Below, piece after piece: positions 1 to 8,006 of a stretch of 16,599 nt of DNA. The stretch comes from Zancudomyces culisetae (Eukaryota > Kickxellomycota > Harpellomycetes > Harpellales > Legeriomycetaceae): contig LSSK01000794.1 of assembly GCA_001969505.1 (NCBI GenBank), positions 1 through 16,599 on the forward strand, in the 5' to 3' direction. A program made the position numbers and the translations under genes. The first letter of the stretch is position 1. Each line of letters starts with the position of its first letter. The notes below the pieces were generated by a model, which was given only the letters and a program-made list of their open reading frames with translations, did not search any database and was not told the origin of the DNA.

Positions 1-409
1 AAAAAAAAAAAAGAAAAAAAAAAAAAAAAAAAACTAATCGAGCCAAGTCAAATCAAGTCAAATCAACATATCAAGACTATGCAAAAAATTTTATACTTTA
101 TTGATTACTATGTGTAAAAGAAAAGAAAAGTAAAGTAAAAAAAAAATAATTTAAGGTTTTAGAATCAATCTTGAAGCTTATCAAAATACCACTTTACTTT
201 ACAAAGTGTATTCTATTTTGTTTAGTTTAGCTTAATTTAGTTTAGCTTTGTTTTCTGTACTTGTATTTTATTCCTTTTTTTTTCCAAAATACAAAAAAAG
301 AAAAAAGAAAACATAATACAAGTAAATTAAAAGAATATAAAAAAAAATAGAAGACGGGAGAAAAAAAAGGGAGAAAAAAAAAGAGTGAGAGTGAGAGTGA
401 AGGAAACAA
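1..409 (+). promoter_or_regulatory. MEF1 upstream region and 5' leader
   Basis: This stretch has no convincing gene. It opens with an almost pure A tract (1-33) and a short direct repeat (around 46-68), then AT-rich sequence with two related TTTAG-rich copies near 219-250. A TATAAAA at 336-342 lies about 70 bp before the MEF1 start and is the best core-promoter candidate. Between it and the ATG the strand is strongly purine-rich (A/G runs and GAGTGA repeats, 341-409) and holds no upstream ATG, as expected of a simple fungal leader. The promoter assignment is inferred from position and motif only. Confidence 0.45.
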
Positions 410-2821
410 ATGTTACGGCATAATATTAGGGGCCTAAGCCCAAAACTCAACAGTATATCCAAATGCCAAGGTGTTGCGAGATCAATCCCAGCAGTCCACC
501 GATTAAATGCTGGGAGCTCTTATATTTTACCAACATGCCAACCAAAAGTATACCACAAACTTGGCAATACTGGAGTTGGTGGTTCAAATCATTTGGATTT
601 TTTGTTTAGACCCTTTTCGACAACTCGAATGTACAGACAACAATCAGAGCAACAACAGCAGGAGCAGCCAGCAGCTACTGATCTCGAGGGAGTTTACCAA
701 TATTCAGAAAAGGAAATGGAGCGGCTAACCAAGATTCGAAATATTGGAATTTCGGCACACATTGATAGTGGAAAAACCACGTTGACTGAACGTATACTGT
801 ACTTCACTGGTAAAATCAAGGAGATTCATGAGGTCAAGGGCAAGGATCAAGTAGGAGCAACTATGGATTGGATGGAACTGGAGCGTGAGCGAGGAATTAC
901 AATCCAGTCAGCTGCCACATATGCATCATGGAAGGACCACAATATCAATATTATTGATACGCCAGGGCATATTGACTTTACAATTGAAGTGGAACGAGCA
1001 CTTCGAGTATTAGATGGAGCAGTCCTTGTAGTGTGTGGTGTCGGAGGTGTACAGAGTCAGACGATTACAGTGGATCGACAAATGAAACGATATGGGGTAC
1101 CAAGAATAGCATTTATCAACAAGATGGATCGTGCGGGAGCAAATGCATACCGCGCGGTTGAGATGCTTAATTCAAAGCTCAAACTGAATGCGGCAATGGT
1201 TACAATTCCAGTAATGACACCAGAGTTCCGCGGAGTTGTGGATGTAGTAAAAATGAAGTTATTGACATATGAGGGACATAGTGGAATTGATGTGGTAGAG
1301 AGTGATGAGATTCCTCAGGATGTTGTTGAGAAGGCACAGGAAGCACGTGCGAATCTGATTGGAATACTTGCGGATATTGACGAGCATATTTGCGAGTTGT
1401 ATTTGGAGGAAAAAGAACCTACAGAGACAGAGTTGTATGACGCTATAAGACGTGCAACGATTAGCAACAGCTTTGTACCGGTGTTTGTAGGATCAGCATT
1501 CAAAAACATTGGGGTTCAGACATTGCTAGATGGAGTGTTGAAGTATTTGCCAAACCCATCAGAACGAACCAATGTTGCATTGGATACAGCCAAAGACGAA
1601 GTACGAGTGGCATTGCGAGCAGACTCAGCGCTTGGATTTTGTGGACTTGGATTTAAACTTGAGGAAGGGCGATATGGACAATTGACGTATATACGAGTAT
1701 ACCAAGGAAAATTGGAGAGAGGATCAACAATATACAACATTAGAACAGGGAAAAAGACCAAGGTATCTAGATTGGTAAGAATGCATTCAAACAGTATGGA
1801 AGATGTAAGCGAGATTTGTGCAGGGGAAATCTGTGCATTGTTTGGAATAGATTGTGCGTCAGGAGACACATTTACGGATGGAAAAGAGTGTTTCTATACG
1901 ATGGAGTCGATGTTTGTGCCAGAACCAGTGATTAGTTTGTCATTGGCGCCAAAAGAACGTACCAACCCAAACTTTTCAAGAGCACTGAGTAGGTTCCAGC
2001 GAGAAGATCCGACATTCCGAGTACGAGTGGATCCAGATAGCAAGGAAACTGTGATTTATGGGATGGGAGAGTTGCATTTGGATATTTATGTACAGCGCAT
2101 GAAGCGAGAATATGGAGTAGAGTGTGTGACGGGCAAGCCATTAGTAGCGTACCGAGAGACGATTGGAGCCAAATCGGAATTCAACCATACACACAAGAAA
2201 CAGACGGGAGGAGCTGGACAGTTTGCGCGAGTTATTGGATATATCGAGCCAATCAGTTATGACATTGAGCAGATCTACAGCAAGAACGAGTTTGTTAATA
2301 ATGTCACAGGAGGCAAGATTCCTACCCAATACTTGCCGGCTTGTGAAAAGGGCTTTGGAGATGCTGTTGCTCAGGGTGCCATTTGTGGATACCCAATGGT
2401 TAACGTGCGGTTTGAGGTACATGATGGACTGGCACACGCAGTCGACAGTAGTGAATTGGCTTTTAGAGTAGCTACATTCCATGCATTCCGCGATGCTGTA
2501 AAGACTGCCAATCCTATAGTATTGGAACCTATTATGGATGTAGAAGTCACTGCTCCTGTCGAATACCAAGGAAATGTGTTGGGTTCATTGAATAAGCGTG
2601 GAGGTTTGATTTCAGATACTGAAAATCTTAACGAAGAATACTGTCTAGTCAAGGCCCAAGTTAGTTTGAATGCCATGTTTGGATACAGTAATGAACTGCG
2701 TAGTTTGACCCAAGGAAAAGGTGAATTTAGTATGGATTACTTGAAACATTCTCCAGTTCCTCGTAGTGAACAAGAATTAATGATTAAAGAATACCAAAAA
2801 AAGAATTCCTCTAAAAACTAG
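410..2821 (+). CDS. MEF1: Mitochondrial elongation factor G 1 (translocase GTPase)
   Basis: The 803-residue protein is a translational GTPase that should drive tRNA-mRNA translocation on mitochondrial ribosomes. All G motifs are visible: P-loop AHIDSGKT (116-123), RGITI (161-165), DTPGH (183-187), NKMD (237-240) and GSAF (361-364). Later EF-G segments follow: the domain II stretch [13 protein letters not shown] (about 415-427), [10 protein letters not shown] (551-560) and the domain IV segment [11 protein letters not shown] (595-605). The C-terminal TQGKGEFSM matches the EF-G1 family. Residues 1 to about 75 are basic and Ser-rich and end in RPFSTTR, typical of a mitochondrial presequence; a Q/E-rich stretch (78-86) precedes the G domain. 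The ATG at 410 has A at -3. Yeast Mef1 is about 760 residues, so the product is full length with a slightly longer leader. Colinear similarity fits EF-G1 (GFM1/Mef1) rather than the recycling factor EF-G2 or cytosolic eEF2. No intron is seen. It converges on TAF2, leaving 56 bp between the stop codons. Confidence 0.96.
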   Translation: MLRHNIRGLSPKLNSISKCQGVARSIPAVHRLNAGSSYILPTCQPKVYHKLGNTGVGGSNHLDFLFRPFSTTRMYRQQSEQQQQEQPAATDLEGVYQYSEKEMERLTKIRNIGISAHIDSGKTTLTERILYFTGKIKEIHEVKGKDQVGATMDWMELERERGITIQSAATYASWKDHNINIIDTPGHIDFTIEVERALRVLDGAVLVVCGVGGVQSQTITVDRQMKRYGVPRIAFINKMDRAGANAYRAVEMLNSKLKLNAAMVTIPVMTPEFRGVVDVVKMKLLTYEGHSGIDVVESDEIPQDVVEKAQEARANLIGILADIDEHICELYLEEKEPTETELYDAIRRATISNSFVPVFVGSAFKNIGVQTLLDGVLKYLPNPSERTNVALDTAKDEVRVALRADSALGFCGLGFKLEEGRYGQLTYIRVYQGKLERGSTIYNIRTGKKTKVSRLVRMHSNSMEDVSEICAGEICALFGIDCASGDTFTDGKECFYTMESMFVPEPVISLSLAPKERTNPNFSRALSRFQREDPTFRVRVDPDSKETVIYGMGELHLDIYVQRMKREYGVECVTGKPLVAYRETIGAKSEFNHTHKKQTGGAGQFARVIGYIEPISYDIEQIYSKNEFVNNVTGGKIPTQYLPACEKGFGDAVAQGAICGYPMVNVRFEVHDGLAHAVDSSELAFRVATFHAFRDAVKTANPIVLEPIMDVEVTAPVEYQGNVLGSLNKRGGLISDTENLNEEYCLVKAQVSLNAMFGYSNELRSLTQGKGEFSMDYLKHSPVPRSEQELMIKEYQKKNSSKN

Positions 2822-2877
2822 TTTTATACTATTTTTTTTATTATCTTTTTATTTTTATTTTAATAAAACATCCTTTA
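2822..2877. terminator. Convergent 3' ends of MEF1 and TAF2
   Basis: This 56-bp T-rich gap separates two stop codons that face each other. A plus-strand AATAAA lies at 2862-2867, 41 bp past the MEF1 stop. Minus-strand AATAAA hexamers (TTTATT on the plus strand) lie at 2837-2842 and 2848-2853, and another at 2874-2879 overlaps the TAF2 stop. Cleavage the usual 10-30 bases past these signals would place each mRNA end inside or at the edge of the other gene, so the two 3' UTRs probably overlap as antisense. The signals are seen; their use is inferred. Confidence 0.5.
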
Positions 2878-5800
2878 TTAATTAAAAGTATTTTTCATCA
2901 ATTCATCAAAGTACATTGCCAATTTATCAGCCATTCGAGAAATCACACTATCATTGCCATTAAACAATCGACAGTTTGACACCATCAACGCCACATCATC
3001 AACAAACTGCCCAACATGAGTATACCGACCCAGCCGTTCTTGGTCAATTGTGCCAAGATCCATCGGTCGTTTTACAATCTCGGTATATTGCGGAACGTTC
3101 TGGGCAATTGGATCCACTGGATACAGAAATTCGGCTGCATCATCGCTGACCATTAGTTGAGTTAGCACACGACGACATTTATTAATTTCAGCTTGATCAA
3201 GAATTCGTCCTTTTACACTACTAAAATGTGTACTAGTATTAGTATTAGTATTACTATTACTAGTATTGGTTGAGTTGGTTGTGTTGGAGTTTGTTTTTTG
3301 TATAAATCTAATCTTTTGTAACTTGGTCTTTGTCTTTGTCATGGAAATTGTAGTGTTTTTCAACTTGTACTTTTTCAATCTTTGAATATTCTTGAATTTT
3401 AGTTTTAATTTCAAACCTGTCTTTGAATTATTATAAGATAGTTTGGAATATACAAATCGTAGATTGCCGTTGTAGTTGTAACGGTATTTAAAGTTGGCAT
3501 TGAATTTATAATTTAGTAAATGAGGAGGTTGATGAATAACTGGTTTGATTGTTGTGGGAAACGTCGTCTTGGTAGTGGAAGTAGTAGTAGTAGTAGTATT
3601 AGTAGTAGTAGCTTTTGGAGCAGTGGAAGTAATAGTCTTGATACCAGTAGTAACCTTGGGAGTAGTCTTGATACCAGTAGTAACCTTAGGAGTAGTCTTA
3701 ATACCAGTAGTAGTCTTGGAAGTAGTAGTAGTAGTAGTAGTAATATTAGCAGGATCACTAAAGTACAACTTGATTTTCTTTAATGTAATATGACGTTTTT
3801 GACGAATTCGAATTCGAACTTTGGGTTCAACAAGTTGACCAGAAACACTGGTAGTACCAGTACTAGTATTAGTATTGGTATTAGTATTGGTACTAGTAGT
3901 GGGAGTATAGATAGGAACAGGAGCAGAGACAGGGACAGGGACAGGGATAGGGATAGAAACAGAAACAGCTGTTGATTTTGTTGTTGGTTTTGTTGCTGTT
4001 GGGGTTGGAATTGGAGTTGGAATTGATGTTGGAATTGTAGTTGGTTTTGTTGCTGTTGCTGTTACTGTTACTGTGGGAGTTGGAGTTGGAGTTGGAATTG
4101 AAGTTGGAGTTGAAGTTGGAGTTGAAGTTGGTACAATAGAATTATTGATAAATTTGGTGTCAAAAATACGTTTCAAGAATTGTTTGGTAATGATTGGTTG
4201 GTTAGAGGTATTCATTACACCAGCCAATAACAAGGAAGTATCAAGAGACAAGGATACGGATAAGGATGAAGAAGAAGAAGAAGAGGAAGAAGAAAAAAGA
4301 CCTTGTTCAACAGCCATCATTACATTAAACAAACAATACGCAGTATATTCCCGAACCGAATACGATTGATCATTAGCAGCCAACATGAACAAGTATTCAT
4401 AAATTGTTTTGTTACAGCCAAAAGAAGAAGAAGAGGAAGAAGAAGAACAAGTGATTCCAACAAGAGCCAAAATTCCAATGGCGGCAATACGTACATCAAC
4501 ATAGTTTGAGGGAAAAGAGGCAGCGAATAACATTCTCAAATCCAGTACAGGAACTACAGATTGAACTAGAGCAAATTTGAGTTTGGCAAATAACGCAGCT
4601 ACAGTAATAACATTTCCAAACGACAGTGGAAGAATCGCATCGAGTTTCCGATGACGTTCGATTTCGGTATGAACACAAAGCAGCTCGGAAATGGCAATTG
4701 GGTAGTGCTCGGAATGTTGCGACAACAGCACGGCTTTGGCCACAAGATTGGAAAGATTGGTTAGCAGCGCGGCTATATAATAGCTATCGGAATAAACACC
4801 ATTGCACGAATTGTCGTTATATTTAAGAGCATTCCATAGAATCTGCAACACTGTAGCTGGAATTGTTCCGTTTGGATAAACCACTGTAGATATGGCTGTC
4901 AACACTGCCTTCATTGTAAAATACTCTCCATAATTGCCGAAATTGTTTTTCTTGGGATACAGCTTCTCCTGCTGTTCCTGCTCCACCTCGCAATATCGGT
5001 GTCGATAGATTTCTACCAAATGATGCAAGCCTATATAATCCAACGAGCTAGTCGCCAACCGTGCCAGTGCCATCGCCGCATCCGCTCGTACTCGATAATA
5101 CACCCGCGTATCCATCACTGTCCGCATCAACGACGTGCTGGCTGCTGCCGAAGGCAAATACTTGAGCGCATCAACACTCTCGACTTGCGCAACCACGTCT
5201 CGGTCGCGTTGTAGCTGCGCTGCCCACATATAATCCGCCTGTTCAAACTGAATGCGACACGCCCATTCCATATCGCTGTCTATGCGAATCCACTCCACCG
5301 ACGAACTGTGCAGACTGGCCTCGTCGTCTTCGCCCCATTCCACCACCCGCCATTTTTGCTTTTCCGCCTCGCTTTCTGCCCCAAACATTGCTATATTGCT
5401 GTATATTTCCTCATCTTCTTCTGCTGCTGCCGCTGCTGTTCCAGCTGTTGTTCCTGTTGTTGTTCCTGTTCCTGTTACTGTTTGTTCTTGCATACTCGCT
5501 ACCTGCAACTCCTCAGCTGCTGCTGCCATCTGTCGCAGTTGAAACCGCTTAGTCGCTCGTCTAATCCGCTTATATTTGGTGTTGAATTGCACCTCAAACT
5601 TTTGCTCTTGTGCCTTAATATCTAAAACATGCTCGTATGGCGTCCCGTCGGCTTCTCGTACTCGCACTGTCATTTGGCCTGTAAATATTTGTGGCTTCGA
5701 ATACGTCGTCTTGGCATATAAATTCGTCGATTGCTGTTCCATACTCAGCTCAACCACCAGCTTTTTGCGGTTGAATTGATACCCAACTTTAAACACTGGA

Positions 5801-7560
5801 CATCCTGTCCCAAATATCCATTGCTCTGCAAACTCTCGTAAATCTACCCCACTCACCTTCCGACACATTCGCAAAAACATACTTGTTCCTATCCCATTCG
5901 CCAACCCCAATTCTCCTACCATCGCCGCTGATACTAACCGTGGAACCACTCTCATCAGTCCCAAACTAGCTCCTCTCTTTTGCATTCTCTTATCCAACAT
6001 ATACAACACTATCGGCGCTTTCAACTCCATAAATCTTTGCTCCTCAAAATCTAACACTCGTGCCATATTTGCATAACTTAATGGCTTTTGGTTAATGTCT
6101 GCCTCTACCAACTTGCACAACTCTCGTTTCATACTATAATTATATTCATTGTTTCCCATACTATACCGCCAATACTTACTACTCACATGCTGTGCCAGCC
6201 CTTCTATCAACCAACTATCCGTCCACCTCTCACTCACCATATACACCCCAAACCACTGCCTCGCCACTGCCTTGCCTATTCGCTGTCGTGCCTCATACAC
6301 CGGTTCTATCACCTCCTCCCCATGCAATATTTCACTCGATATTAGCGTTATTGACGCTCCCGATATCTCTCGTTGTCTAAGATTGTCGATTGCTACTATC
6401 TTGTAACTCGTATATGGATATGCTCCTACTTTTTTACTCAAATACTCCAATTCATCCGCAATAAACTCGGTTGTCGCTTTTAATTCTCGTTGATATTCTA
6501 TCGATGCAAATCCAAATACTCCTCCTATACCTTCCTCTTCCTCTTTCTCCTCTTTTTCTTTTTCTTTTTCCTTTTCTTTTTCTTTTTCTTTTTCTTTTTC
6601 TTTTTCTTTTTCCTTTTCCTTTTCTTTTTCGATTTCTTTATCTTTTTTTTCTCTCTCATTTTTCTCTACTCTTACAATCTGTTTACTCTTTTCTATCACT
6701 ATAGCAGCTCCAAACTCTCCTGCCGCAAATACTATCCCACACGCTGCTGTCGCCACTGCAACCACATAACTAAACACCGTCTTTTCCTCCCCCTCTACTC
6801 CCCCCTCTACTCCTCCTCCTCCTGGATGTCGGTATTGCCCAAGTAATTCCCCACTAGCTACCACCACCATTTTTTTTGGCACTACAAACCGTAAATCCCA
6901 CGTCTGTCTCTCTGAATACTCATCAATACATGGAACCCATCGTCTCGCTATCCCTGGTTTATTGTTCGAATTTTCTATATATACCACTGGACTCCCATTG
7001 TTTTGTCGTTGTACTACTATGCCCGAAATCGGTTTTGTTATTTCGTACCAAATCCGCACCCTAAGCAATATTTCCTCTTCCTCTTCTTCTTCCTTTTCCA
7101 ATTCATCCTTATCTTGATCCATTTTATTTTCAACAACACCACCTTCTCCCACCTGTTTCTCTTTCTCTTTCTCTTTCTCTTTCTCTTTCTCTTTCTCTTT
7201 CTCCTTCTTATTGTCTTTACTATTTTTACTCAAGTTTATACATTCCGGAATTTCAATCTCCAACTCGGTACTCCCGACAACATCATATTTCTCAAATACA
7301 CGCTCAACTGCCTGTTCATGAGTCGCAACGCCCAACGAAAACCGTGTATCCATCTCATTTACCGTAACTCTTAGAATCTTGGGTCGCTCATTATGCAGGT
7401 GGATGTACCGGATCTGGTCTGTCTTGGGTTCGATCAGCAGTTCCGTTACTCCGCTGATTTTAGCTGTTTCGTCTCCATCTCGTTGTGTTGTCGGATCGAG
7501 CTTTATGTCTAGATTTAGATTTACTGTTTGATGCTTTACCCTAAACAACCTCATTTTCAT
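2878..7560 (-). CDS. TAF2: TFIID subunit TAF2 with C-terminal bromodomain
   Basis: This is a roughly 1560-residue TFIID subunit. TAF2 helps TFIID bind the initiator region of Pol II promoters. The N terminus (FRVKHQTVNLNLDI) is complete. TAF2 signatures include RRWVPCIDEYSERQTWDL (206-223), DSWLIEGLAQHVSSKYW (448-464), EQWIFGTGCPVF (579-590), EADGTPYEH (636-644), EWIRIDSDMEW (756-766) and YMWAAQLQRDRDVVAQ (777-792). The fold is M1-aminopeptidase-like, but where HEXXH would lie the sequence reads KAVARQWFG (430-438), and only the third ligand Glu (E453) remains; this loss of zinc binding is normal for TAF2. A helical repeat region runs to about 1130. A Ser/Thr/Pro/Asn-rich linker (about 1085-1445) follows, then a bromodomain (about 1455-1556) with YPVDP, VPQYTEIVKRPMDLGTI and SNCRLFNGNDS; the Asn of RLFN (about 1534) is the acetyl-lysine contact. 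K/E dipeptide tracts (about 118-135 and 305-340) interrupt the N-terminal half. The ATG at 7560 has G at -3. Confidence 0.95.
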   Translation of the reverse strand: MKMRLFRVKHQTVNLNLDIKLDPTTQRDGDETAKISGVTELLIEPKTDQIRYIHLHNERPKILRVTVNEMDTRFSLGVATHEQAVERVFEKYDVVGSTELEIEIPECINLSKNSKDNKKEKEKEKEKEKEKEKEKQVGEGGVVENKMDQDKDELEKEEEEEEEILLRVRIWYEITKPISGIVVQRQNNGSPVVYIENSNNKPGIARRWVPCIDEYSERQTWDLRFVVPKKMVVVASGELLGQYRHPGGGGVEGGVEGEEKTVFSYVVAVATAACGIVFAAGEFGAAIVIEKSKQIVRVEKNEREKKDKEIEKEKEKEKEKEKEKEKEKEKEKEKEKEEKEEEEGIGGVFGFASIEYQRELKATTEFIADELEYLSKKVGAYPYTSYKIVAIDNLRQREISGASITLISSEILHGEEVIEPVYEARQRIGKAVARQWFGVYMVSERWTDSWLIEGLAQHVSSKYWRYSMGNNEYNYSMKRELCKLVEADINQKPLSYANMARVLDFEEQRFMELKAPIVLYMLDKRMQKRGASLGLMRVVPRLVSAAMVGELGLANGIGTSMFLRMCRKVSGVDLREFAEQWIFGTGCPVFKVGYQFNRKKLVVELSMEQQSTNLYAKTTYSKPQIFTGQMTVRVREADGTPYEHVLDIKAQEQKFEVQFNTKYKRIRRATKRFQLRQMAAAAEELQVASMQEQTVTGTGTTTGTTAGTAAAAAEEDEEIYSNIAMFGAESEAEKQKWRVVEWGEDDEASLHSSSVEWIRIDSDMEWACRIQFEQADYMWAAQLQRDRDVVAQVESVDALKYLPSAAASTSLMRTVMDTRVYYRVRADAAMALARLATSSLDYIGLHHLVEIYRHRYCEVEQEQQEKLYPKKNNFGNYGEYFTMKAVLTAISTVVYPNGTIPATVLQILWNALKYNDNSCNGVYSDSYYIAALLTNLSNLVAKAVLLSQHSEHYPIAISELLCVHTEIERHRKLDAILPLSFGNVITVAALFAKLKFALVQSVVPVLDLRMLFAASFPSNYVDVRIAAIGILALVGITCSSSSSSSSFGCNKTIYEYLFMLAANDQSYSVREYTAYCLFNVMMAVEQGLFSSSSSSSSSSLSVSLSLDTSLLLAGVMNTSNQPIITKQFLKRIFDTKFINNSIVPTSTPTSTPTSIPTPTPTPTVTVTATATKPTTIPTSIPTPIPTPTATKPTTKSTAVSVSIPIPVPVPVSAPVPIYTPTTSTNTNTNTNTSTGTTSVSGQLVEPKVRIRIRQKRHITLKKIKLYFSDPANITTTTTTTSKTTTGIKTTPKVTTGIKTTPKVTTGIKTITSTAPKATTTNTTTTTTSTTKTTFPTTIKPVIHQPPHLLNYKFNANFKYRYNYNGNLRFVYSKLSYNNSKTGLKLKLKFKNIQRLKKYKLKNTTISMTKTKTKLQKIRFIQKTNSNTTNSTNTSNSNTNTNTSTHFSSVKGRILDQAEINKCRRVLTQLMVSDDAAEFLYPVDPIAQNVPQYTEIVKRPMDLGTIDQERLGRYTHVGQFVDDVALMVSNCRLFNGNDSVISRMADKLAMYFDELMKNTFN
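3560..4140 (-). repeat. Low-complexity coding region of the TAF2 linker
   Basis: Short tandem repeats follow each other inside the TAF2 reading frame. They include AGT/AGTATT runs (3575-3610, 3720-3745, 3860-3900), GGGACA/GGGATA hexamers (about 3925-3960) and TTGGAGTTGAAG-type units (about 4070-4135). On the coding strand they give Thr, Thr-Asn, Pro-Val and Pro-Thr tracts. The frame is never broken, so length changes must have occurred in multiples of three. Low-complexity frames on the opposite strand here are mirror images, not genes. Confidence 0.85.
3634..3723 (-). repeat. Three tandem copies of a 30-bp unit in TAF2
   Basis: The copies are 3634-3663, 3664-3693 and 3694-3723. The first two differ at one base, and the third carries several changes, as in an array that grew from one end. 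Each copy encodes a version of the decapeptide TTGIKTTPKV (about residues 1282-1311). The unit keeps the reading frame and lies in the disordered linker before the bromodomain. Confidence 0.85.
6551..6630 (-). repeat. TTTTTC-type hexamer microsatellite coding for Lys-Glu
   Basis: An imperfect hexanucleotide tract (CTTTTT/CCTTTT on the plus strand) encodes about 14 Lys-Glu dipeptides in TAF2, near residues 310-337. It falls inside the aminopeptidase-like half of the protein, so it is probably a surface loop or a long charged helix. A more irregular Glu-rich stretch continues on its C-terminal side (about 6530-6550). Confidence 0.85.
7156..7203 (-). repeat. CTTTCT-type hexamer microsatellite coding for Lys-Glu
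   Basis: A nearly perfect run of eight hexamers encodes a Lys-Glu tract at about residues 119-135 of TAF2, inside the first beta-domain. It uses GAG/AAA codons where the second tract (6551-6630) mostly uses GAA/AAA, so the two expanded independently rather than by copying one into the other. Confidence 0.85.
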
Positions 7561-7570
7561 AACTTTTCAT
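7541..7570 (-). promoter_or_regulatory. Short uORF overlapping the TAF2 start codon
   Basis: An ATG at 7570-7568, ten bases before the TAF2 ATG, opens a nine-codon frame out of register with TAF2 and stops at 7543-7541, past the TAF2 start. It has G at -3, as does the TAF2 ATG. If the transcript begins upstream, as is likely, scanning ribosomes meet it first, and it should lower TAF2 translation. The sequence is clear; regulation is inference. Confidence 0.4.
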
Positions 7571-7624
7571 TTCTTTTACTTTTCTCTATCATTTTATCAT
7601 TTGTTCCTCCCCTTTTTCCTTTTT

Positions 7625-7666
7625 CCTTTTGTCTTTTTCCTTTTCCCTTTTGTCTTTTTCCTTTTC
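7625..7666 (-). repeat. Perfect 21-bp tandem duplication in the TAF2 leader
   Basis: Positions 7625-7645 and 7646-7666 are identical and directly abut, 65-106 bp before the TAF2 ATG. The unit is CCTTTTGTC followed by more pyrimidine on the plus strand. It may be a recent slippage product or a doubled purine-tract protein site; the sequence does not decide. Confidence 0.75.
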
Positions 7667-7908
7667 CTTCACCCCTTTTTTTTTCCGGCTTTTTACTAAT
7701 TCTTTTTTTTGGTTTCCTTTTATTTTCAACCTATATCAAATAAATTTGAATAAAATTAAATAAACACGAAAATTTATTATTTATTTTGATTTTTTCCTTT
7801 TTCTTTTGATTTTTCGTTTTCCTTTTCGTTTTCCTTTATTGTTATTATTATTTAATTGGGAATTTTGTTTTAATTTCAGATCCCTTTTTTTTAAACATTT
7901 TCAAATCT

Positions 7909-7914
7909 TTTATT
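7909..7914 (-). terminator. Candidate poly(A) signal of VPS8
   Basis: Minus-strand AATAAA about 93 bases past the VPS8 stop, next to an AT-rich stretch with TATATA-like efficiency elements (7915-7943). It is assigned by position and motif only. Confidence 0.35.
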
Positions 7915-7965
7915 AATATATCAACAAAATAAAACATGCATATAAAAAAAAAATTAAAAACAACT

Positions 7966-7994
7966 CCCCTCTTTCCCCCTCCCCCTCGCCGCCC
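7966..7994 (-). other. G-quadruplex motif in the VPS8 3' UTR
   Basis: On the minus (sense) strand, four G runs of 3, 5, 5 and 4 bases are separated by loops of 6, 1 and 5 bases, which satisfies the G3+ N1-7 rule. It starts 12 bases after the VPS8 stop codon and stands out in an AT-rich region. It would be present both in DNA and in the VPS8 mRNA. Folding is inferred from the pattern. Confidence 0.6.
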
Positions 7995-8006
7995 GATACT
8001 TTCAAT

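Larger units (their letters stand above)
7561..8006 (-). promoter_or_regulatory. TAF2 leader and promoter, VPS8 3' region
   Basis: No gene is seen in this 446-bp gap between two minus-strand genes. The TAF2-proximal part (7590-7690) and a second block (7790-7840) are almost pure pyrimidine on the plus strand, so the TAF2 leader would be A/G-rich. A weak TATA-like site lies near 7735, and 7815-7837 carries two copies of a 12-bp CGTTTTCCTTTT-type unit. The VPS8-proximal end holds a G-rich tract (7966-7994) and the likely VPS8 poly(A) signal at 7909-7914. Confidence 0.4.

Noticed and set aside
1-33. A tract as a poly(A) tail of a retrocopy or a telomere end
   Set aside because: It is at the window edge, has no adjoining target-site duplication or telomere-like unit that can be seen, and similar A/T runs occur in all intergenic parts.
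268-462. Minus-strand 64-codon frame across the MEF1 start
   Set aside because: Phe/Leu/Ser-rich translation of an A/G-rich leader; it overlaps the confirmed MEF1 N terminus.
410-2821. EF-G2 (ribosome recycling) or cytosolic eEF2
   Set aside because: The colinear motifs, the presequence and the C-terminal TQGKGEFSM stretch fit the EF-G1 translocase better, and no eEF2-specific insertions are seen.
3545-3793. Val-rich and Ser-rich plus-strand frames
   Set aside because: They are antisense readings of the Thr-rich TAF2 linker; triplet repeats keep all frames open without coding meaning.
6120-6260. Active M1 aminopeptidase
   Set aside because: The HEXXH positions read KAVAR, the GxMEN motif is absent, and many TAF2-specific segments match, so this is TAF2 and not a peptidase.
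6490-6846. Phe/Leu-rich plus-strand frame, membrane-like
   Set aside because: It is the mirror image of the Lys-Glu microsatellite and neighbouring TAF2 coding sequence; its hydrophobicity comes only from the TTTTTC repeat.
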